Assembly: GCF_001043025.1 (NCBI RefSeq)
Contig: NZ_JYLD01000008.1
Location: 1 to 64,000, forward strand
DNA from: Pseudomonas helleri
Lineage (GTDB): Bacteria; Pseudomonadota; Gammaproteobacteria; Pseudomonadales; Pseudomonadaceae
Direction: 5' to 3'
Length of the DNA: 64,000 bases
Translations under genes and position numbers: made by a program
In this document: positions 58,850 to 64,000 of the stretch, piece by piece
How positions within the stretch are numbered: position 1 is the first letter of the stretch
Layout: every line of letters starts with the position of its first letter
The notes under the pieces: model-generated
Seen by the model: the letters and a program-made list of their open reading frames with translations, nothing else
Told to the model about the DNA's origin: nothing
Databases searched by the model: none

Positions 58850-59872
58850 TCAACTCCGGGGATCAAACGCGTCACGGCAGGCTTCACCGATAAACACCAG
58901 TAACGACAAAATCAGCGCCAGTACGCAGAACGCAGTCAGGCCCAGCCACGGGGCTTGCAGGTTGCGTTTGGCCTGACCGATCAGCTCACCCAGCGAGGCG
59001 GTGCCGGGCGGCATGCCGAAGCCGAGAAAATCCAGAGCGGTGAGGGTGGCAATCGCGCCGGTCAAAATGAACGGGATGTACGTCAGGGTCGAGGTCATGG
59101 CGTTGGGTAAAATGTGCCGACGCATCAGCGCGCCATTGGTCAGCCCCAGCGCCCGTGCGGCTTTGACGTATTCCAGATTGCGCCCGCGCAAAAACTCGGC
59201 GCGCACCACGTCTACCAACGCCAGCCAACTGAACAGCGCCATGATGCCCAGCAGCCACCAAAAGCTCGGTGCCACAAAGCCCGACAAAATGATCAGCAAG
59301 TACAGCACCGGCAGCCCGGCCCAGACTTCTTGCAGACGCTGGCCAATCAGGTCCACCAGGCCGCCATAAAAACCCTGCAAGGCACCGGCGGTAATGCCGA
59401 TCAAGGCGCTGACTGCGGTGAGGATCAAGGCGAACAAAATGGAAATTCGCGCGCCAAAAATCACCCGGGCCAGCACGTCACGGGCCTGTTCGTCAGTGCC
59501 CAGCCAGTTAGTTGCGCTCGGTGGGCTGGGCGCCGGTTCTTTGAGGTCGTAGTTGACCGTGTCGTAGCTGAACGGAATGGGCGCAAAAAGCATCCAGCCG
59601 CCCTGGTCGGTGATCAACTTGCGAACGTAATCGCTGCTGTAGTCCGGCTCAAAGGGCAGCTCGCCGCCAAAGTCGGTTTCGCTGTAGTGCGACACAATCG
59701 GAAAGTACCAATGGTCTTTGTAATGCACGGCCAGCGGTTTGTCGTTGGCGATCAATTCACCGCCCAGGCACAGCACAAACAGGCCGACAAATAACCACAG
59801 CGACCACCAGCCACGGCGGTTGGCTTTGAAGTGGGCGAGGCGTCGACGGCCCAGAGGAGAGAGGGTAAACAT
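58850..59872 (-). CDS. yejE: peptide ABC transporter permease (YejE type)
   Basis: A 340-residue permease with an N-terminal segment (WWSLWLFVGLFVLCLGGELIAND), then a long periplasmic loop (HYKDHWYFPIVSHYSETDFGGELPFEPDYSSDYV) typical of YejE, and the core with the coupling loop REFLRGRNLEYVKAARALGLTNGALMRRHILPNAM-like region. Its ATG overlaps the YejB stop (TGATG) and has GAGG eight bases upstream. Longer frames upstream overlap YejB. Confidence 0.92.
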   Translation of the reverse strand: MFTLSPLGRRRLAHFKANRRGWWSLWLFVGLFVLCLGGELIANDKPLAVHYKDHWYFPIVSHYSETDFGGELPFEPDYSSDYVRKLITDQGGWMLFAPIPFSYDTVNYDLKEPAPSPPSATNWLGTDEQARDVLARVIFGARISILFALILTAVSALIGITAGALQGFYGGLVDLIGQRLQEVWAGLPVLYLLIILSGFVAPSFWWLLGIMALFSWLALVDVVRAEFLRGRNLEYVKAARALGLTNGALMRRHILPNAMTSTLTYIPFILTGAIATLTALDFLGFGMPPGTASLGELIGQAKRNLQAPWLGLTAFCVLALILSLLVFIGEACRDAFDPRS

Positions 59873-60942
59873 CAGGCATTCCTCGCCGAGAAGTCGATAC
59901 GGGGGTCGAGCAGGGTGTAGCAAATGTCGCCGATCAGCTTGATCAGCAGCCCGAACAGGGTGAACAGAAACAGCGTGCCAAACACCACGGGATAGTCGCG
60001 TGACACCGCGGCTTCGTAGCTCATGCGGCCAATGCCGTCGAGGTTGAAGATGGTTTCGATCAGCAAGGAGCCGGCGAAGAACACCTCGATCAACGCCTGG
60101 GGAATCCCGGCCACCACCAGCAGCATGGCGTTGCGCAGCACATGGCCGTAGAGCACGCGTTTTTCGGTCAGGCCTTTGGCCCGTGCGGTGACCACGTACT
60201 GGCGGCTGATTTCATTCAAAAAGCTGTTTTTAGTGAGGATGGTCAGGGTCGCAAAGCCGCCGATCACCAGCGCGCTCACCGGCAGCACCATATGCCACAA
60301 GTAGTCGGCGATCTTGCCGAAAAAGCTCAGGCTGTCGAAGTTATCCGAGACCAGCCCTTGTATCGGGAACCAGCTCAGGTAACTGCCCCCGGCGAAGACC
60401 ACAATCAGCAAAATGGCGAACAGGAACGCGGGCATGGCGTAGCCGACGATGATTGCGGTGCTGGTCCACATGTCAAAGGCACTGCCGTTGTGAATGGCCT
60501 TGCGAATGCCCAGCGGGATCGACACCAGGTAGGTGATGAACGTGGCCCAGAACCCCAGCGAAATCGTCACCGGGAGCTTTTGCAAGATCAGGTCGGTGAC
60601 CGTGGAGCCGCGAAAAAAACTGCTGCCGAAATCCAGTTGCGCGTAGTTCTTGAGCATCAGCCACAAGCGCTCGTGCATGGGTTTGTCGAAGCCGTAATGC
60701 TTGGTGATTTCTTCGATAAGTGCCGGGTCAAGGCCGCGGCTGCTACGGCTGGCGCCAGCGCTGTGGGCGGCCATTTCGCCGCCACCGCCGCCGACGGAGG
60801 CACCACTGAACCCCTGCAAACGGGCAATGGCCTGATCCACCGGGCCACCGGGAGCGGCCTGCACGATCAAAAAGTTGACCACCAGAATGCACAGCAGGGT
60901 GGGGATGATGAGCAATAAGCGACGACTGATGTAATGCCACAT
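59872..60942 (-). CDS. yejB: peptide ABC transporter permease (YejB type)
   Basis: A 356-residue permease with the first membrane segment at about 9-31 ([26 protein letters not shown]). It has a Gly/Ser-rich periplasmic loop (about 42-75, [24 protein letters not shown]) not common to all members, and the coupling loop [25 protein letters not shown]. It begins one base after the YejA stop. It forms the channel with YejE. Confidence 0.92.
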   Translation of the reverse strand: MWHYISRRLLLIIPTLLCILVVNFLIVQAAPGGPVDQAIARLQGFSGASVGGGGGEMAAHSAGASRSSRGLDPALIEEITKHYGFDKPMHERLWLMLKNYAQLDFGSSFFRGSTVTDLILQKLPVTISLGFWATFITYLVSIPLGIRKAIHNGSAFDMWTSTAIIVGYAMPAFLFAILLIVVFAGGSYLSWFPIQGLVSDNFDSLSFFGKIADYLWHMVLPVSALVIGGFATLTILTKNSFLNEISRQYVVTARAKGLTEKRVLYGHVLRNAMLLVVAGIPQALIEVFFAGSLLIETIFNLDGIGRMSYEAAVSRDYPVVFGTLFLFTLFGLLIKLIGDICYTLLDPRIDFSARNA

Positions 60943-60943
60943 C

Positions 60944-62833
60944 TTAATGATTCTCTGCCGGAGTATTGGAAGCAGGCGCGTTGGCCTTGTTGAACTGCGC
61001 GTTGCTTTGCGCGGTTTTGCTGACTTCCCACCAGGTGTTCAAGCCCTCGTCGTACTTGGGCTCCAGTGCCGGGCGACCGAAGCGGTTCTGGTACACGGTC
61101 GGGGTGCCGATGGAGTAGTAGTTGGGGATCATGTAGTAACCCCATTGCAAGACCCGATCGAGGGCACGGGCGTAATGCACCATCTCCTCGCGGCTGTTGG
61201 CTTGCACCAGCCCGTCGAGCAGGGTGTCGACGGCCGGGTCACGCAGCACAAAAGCGTTGGACGCGCCGGGCTGGGTGGCGCTGCTGGAGCCGTACATGTC
61301 GTACATTTCGCGGCCCGGCGAAACAATGGGCTGGCCACTGCGCGGGAAGCCCACCACGATCATGTCGTAGTCACGGGCGTTGAGGCGGTTGATGTACTGC
61401 GCAGAGTCGATCTTGCGGATGTCCATGTTGATGCCGATCTGCGCCAGGGTGCGCTTGTACGGCATGATCATGCGGTCGAAGCCGCCCTGGCCGTCGAGAA
61501 AGGTGAAGCTCAGTTGCTCTCCCTTGGCGTTGACCAGTTTGTTGTCTTTGGGTGTCCAGCCGGCTTGTTTGAGCAATGCCAGGGCTTGCAGTTGTTTGTC
61601 GCGAATGTAGCCGCTGCCATCGGTTTTCGGCGCCTGATAAACCTGTGTAAACACCTCGTCGGGGATCTTGCCGCGCAGCGGTTCGAGAATTTCCAGCTCG
61701 CGGGCATCGGGCAATTCGGTGGCGGCCATTTCACTCTTCGGGAAGTAGCTCTGCTGGCGCACATAGAAGTTGCGCATCATCTGCTTGTTGGTCCACTCAA
61801 AGTCCCACAGCAGGCTCAACGCCTGGCGAACGCGGCGGTCCTGAAAAAACGGGTTTTGCAGGTTGAAGGCAAAGCCTTGTGCAGCGCCCGGTTTGTCTTT
61901 GGCAAACACCCCGCGTTGCAGGCGCCCGTCGGTCAGCGCCGGGCTGTCGTAGCCAATGCTGAAACCGGTGGCTGAGAACTCGCGGTTGTAGTCAAACGCA
62001 CCGGCCTTGAGCAGTTGCCGGGCGATGTCGGTGTCGCTGTAAAAGTTCACCGTCAGGCGGTCGAAGTTGTACATGCCCTTGCTCACGGGCAAGTCTTTGG
62101 CCCACCAGTTTTTGTTGCGCTCAAAGGTGATGCTGCGGCCGGGGTCGACTTGCGACACCGAATACGGGCCGCTGCCCAGCGGTGGTTCGAAGCCGCCGCC
62201 AGTGGCGAAGTCGCGGGTCTTCCACCAGTGTTCGGGCATGACCCGCAGGCTGGCCAGGTCGAGGGCCAGGGTGCGGTTCTGGTTGTTCTTGAAGTCGAAG
62301 CGGATTTGCAACGGGCCTTCGACGACCACGTCTTTGACCTCGCCATAGACCATGCGGTAGCCCAGGCTGCCCTTGGTCATCAGGGTGTTGTAGGTGAAGG
62401 CGACGTCTTGCGCGGTGATGGGGGTGTCATCGGCAAAGCGGGCCTTGGGGTTCAGGTAGAAGCGCACCCAGAGGCCGTCCGGGTCGCGCTCCATCTTTTG
62501 CGCAATCAGGCCATAGACGGTGTAAGGCTCGTCCAGTGAGCGAAAGGCCAGGGGCGCGTACAACCAGTCATCCACCTGTGCGACGCCGGTGCCTTGGTCG
62601 ATGTAAGGGACGATGTAGTTGAACTGGCCGATTTCCATCGAGGCCCGGCTCAGCGAGCCGCCTTTGGGCGCGTCGGGATTGACGTAATCGAAGTGCTGGA
62701 AGTTGTCCGGGTATTTGGCTGCTTCGCCGTACACCGTCAGCGCCTGGCTGGGCGCGGCGCTCACACTCAGGCACAGGCACGACAGCGCAGGCACCAGCAG
62801 TGAACGAAGCAGGGGCAGGAAGAGTGAAGACAT
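60944..62833 (-). CDS. yejA: periplasmic peptide-binding protein (YejA type)
   Basis: A 629-residue SBP_bac_5 protein with signal peptide (about 1-30, ending SVSAAPSQA). The mature part shows [62 protein letters not shown] and [20 protein letters not shown], close to YejA. The start at 62833 has AAGGAAA upstream; a frame from 62917 would run through the REP region. It is the first gene of yejABEF. It would bind peptides, possibly formylated or antibiotic ones as in enterobacteria. Confidence 0.92.
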   Translation of the reverse strand: MSSLFLPLLRSLLVPALSCLCLSVSAAPSQALTVYGEAAKYPDNFQHFDYVNPDAPKGGSLSRASMEIGQFNYIVPYIDQGTGVAQVDDWLYAPLAFRSLDEPYTVYGLIAQKMERDPDGLWVRFYLNPKARFADDTPITAQDVAFTYNTLMTKGSLGYRMVYGEVKDVVVEGPLQIRFDFKNNQNRTLALDLASLRVMPEHWWKTRDFATGGGFEPPLGSGPYSVSQVDPGRSITFERNKNWWAKDLPVSKGMYNFDRLTVNFYSDTDIARQLLKAGAFDYNREFSATGFSIGYDSPALTDGRLQRGVFAKDKPGAAQGFAFNLQNPFFQDRRVRQALSLLWDFEWTNKQMMRNFYVRQQSYFPKSEMAATELPDARELEILEPLRGKIPDEVFTQVYQAPKTDGSGYIRDKQLQALALLKQAGWTPKDNKLVNAKGEQLSFTFLDGQGGFDRMIMPYKRTLAQIGINMDIRKIDSAQYINRLNARDYDMIVVGFPRSGQPIVSPGREMYDMYGSSSATQPGASNAFVLRDPAVDTLLDGLVQANSREEMVHYARALDRVLQWGYYMIPNYYSIGTPTVYQNRFGRPALEPKYDEGLNTWWEVSKTAQSNAQFNKANAPASNTPAENH

Positions 62834-62865
62834 GATGGGGTTTCCTTGTACCGCGTGTGGAGCCC

Positions 62866-62930
62866 TGCAGGAGCGAGTCTCGCGATCTTTATTGAAGGTC
62901 AAAAGATCGCGAGGCAAGCTCGCTCCTACA
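62866..62930. repeat. paired REP hairpin with a shortened arm
   Basis: TGCAGGAGCGAG-TCTCGCGATC (left arm, CTTGC missing) and GATCGCGAGGCAAGCTCGCTCC-TACA (right arm). The deletion makes the stem asymmetric. It lies between the TonB receptor stop (62943) and yejA. Confidence 0.85.
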
Positions 62931-62942
62931 GGGGGCTATCAC

Positions 62943-64000
62943 TTAGAAGTGGTAAGTCGCACGGGCGAAGAAGGTACGGCCCATTGGGTCACCGTAACGA
63001 GGGTCGTAACCGCTCTGGAAGTTGTAAGCCTGGTTGGAGAACGGCGGGTTGCGGTCAAACATGTTTTTGACGCCTACATCCAGGTCCACGGTTTTGTTGA
63101 AGGTGTAGCCACCCGAGATGTCCCACAGAGCGTAAGACGCTACGCGTGAGTGAGTGTCGGTGTCGTAGTCGTTGTAACCGCTGGTGAAGCGGTTAACCAG
63201 CGAGGCGCGGTATGGGCCCAGGTTCCAGGTACCGCTCAACACGTGTTTCCAGCGGGCGATCACGCCAGTCCCTTCAAACGCACCGACGTTGTCGGTGTAG
63301 TTGCCGCCAATGGTGGTCTGGTAGTCATAGCGCGACACGTAGGTGCCTTGCAGACCCAGGCCGAACTGGCCATACGGGGTGTTCGGGAACTTGTAGTCGA
63401 GGCTGACATCGACACCGCTGGTTTTCACTGCGCCCAGGTTGGCAAGGCCGGTCTGAACGTAGTTGAGCGAACCGTCGGCGTTGCGGATGTAGCGATCGGC
63501 GTAGGTGTTCGGATCGTCAAAGACGGTGGATTCCGGGAACTCGGCGATCTGGTTGGCGATGTGGATCCACCAGAAGTCCAGGCCCATCGACAGGTTGCGC
63601 ACTGGCTGGTAGACAAAGCCCAGGGTCAGGTTGCGCGCCTTCTCGGGGGACAGGTCGGTGTTGCCGCCGGTGCGGTTATGGAACTGCTGGCCGCAGTCAC
63701 GTGCAGCGTTGCCGCCCGGTTGCACCACGCCGCCGGTACACAGTTTAGGGTCGTTGTAGTAGCCCTGGGTGTAGGTGGTGTATTGCGGGTTGTACAACTC
63801 ATACAGCGACGGCGCCCGGAAACCTTCGCTGTACGCGCCACGCACCACCAGTTCTTTGATCGGCTGGTAGCGGAACGAGTATTTCGGGTTGGTGGTGCTG
63901 CCAAAGTCGCTGTATTTGTCGTGACGCACGGCGGCCGACAGTTCGAGGCTGTCCAGTACCGGCACGTTCAACTCGGTGTACACCGCCTTGACGTTGCGAT
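62943..64000 (-). CDS. TonB-dependent receptor, C-terminal part (cut by window edge)
   Basis: The frame enters from the right edge and runs 352 residues to its stop, so only the beta-barrel end of a receptor is present. Landmarks are LNVPVLDSLELSAAVRHDKYSDFGSTTNPKYSFRYQPIKELVVRGAYSEGFRAPSLYELY and the terminal MGRTFFARATYHF with Phe at the end. Strand-like VTSRYDYQ and DLDVGVKNMFDRNPPFSNQ fit the receptor barrel. The long loop with two Cys (LCTGGVVQPGGNAARDCGQQF) is typical of the group of receptors for peptides, carbohydrates or siderophores. Ligand not known; the yejABEF genes downstream suggest a peptide. Confidence 0.9.
   Translation of the reverse strand, partial: RNVKAVYTELNVPVLDSLELSAAVRHDKYSDFGSTTNPKYSFRYQPIKELVVRGAYSEGFRAPSLYELYNPQYTTYTQGYYNDPKLCTGGVVQPGGNAARDCGQQFHNRTGGNTDLSPEKARNLTLGFVYQPVRNLSMGLDFWWIHIANQIAEFPESTVFDDPNTYADRYIRNADGSLNYVQTGLANLGAVKTSGVDVSLDYKFPNTPYGQFGLGLQGTYVSRYDYQTTIGGNYTDNVGAFEGTGVIARWKHVLSGTWNLGPYRASLVNRFTSGYNDYDTDTHSRVASYALWDISGGYTFNKTVDLDVGVKNMFDRNPPFSNQAYNFQSGYDPRYGDPMGRTFFARATYHF

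Overview
The window looks like chromosomal DNA of a fluorescent-group Pseudomonas. The evidence is the high-GC coding style with long antisense shadow frames, an OprD-family porin, a membrane PQQ glucose dehydrogenase, a malate:quinone oxidoreductase, a PfeA-type siderophore receptor, and many intergenic REP hairpins of the GAGCGAGCTTGC(C)TCGCGATC type. No rRNA, tRNA, CRISPR, phage or transposase gene was seen. Both ends cut genes.

Layout. (1) 1-6851: a polyamine-type ABC uptake operon (binding protein, ATPase, two permeases) with a class III aminotransferase, divergent from an XRE-cupin regulator; a 24-bp perfect palindrome lies just upstream of the binding-protein gene. (2) 6902-23985: a large catabolic/uptake region, nearly all on the minus strand. 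It holds an HpxW-like gamma-glutamyltransferase-fold hydrolase, an OprD porin, a creatininase-fold amidohydrolase, an HpxZ/AtzH-like protein, an isochorismatase-fold cysteine hydrolase, a cupin, a LysR regulator, an amidase, a CocE-like serine hydrolase, an FAD oxidase, an NMT1/THI5-type ABC importer, a CodA-like deaminase, a PDR/VanB-type reductase and a RutR-like regulator. The set reads as nitrogen scavenging from a ureide or pyrimidine-like heterocycle; the substrate cannot be read from sequence. (3) 23986-24883: a repeat-rich island. (4) 24884-45607: mostly core genes: LysR, a YdiJ-type dehydrogenase, mqo with a structured leader candidate, small conserved proteins, gcd with a co-transcribed TetR and a palindromic operator, a threonine-dehydratase-like enzyme divergent from a MocR regulator, a PuuB-like oxidase, an RES/Xre toxin-antitoxin pair, a DUF1615 lipoprotein and an FKBP. 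(5) 45791-50523: an iron-regulated operon (Fur boxes, PfeA-like receptor, DUF3649, PepSY membrane protein, DUF3325). (6) 50616-53790: a two-gene module resembling LodA/LodB, that is, a candidate quinocofactor oxidase and its maturation flavoprotein, in a divergent form. (7) 53806-54255: an inverted copy of the long repeat at 24225-24670. (8) 54278-64000: an amino-acid ABC importer without a linked ATPase, a complete yejABEF-type peptide importer, and the C-terminal part of a TonB-dependent receptor.

The most interesting items are the divergent LodA/LodB-like pair, the composite ureide-type cluster, several well-formed operators next to their likely regulators, the structured mqo leader, two hairpins that would cover ribosome-binding sites, and the dispersed ~450-bp mosaic repeat.
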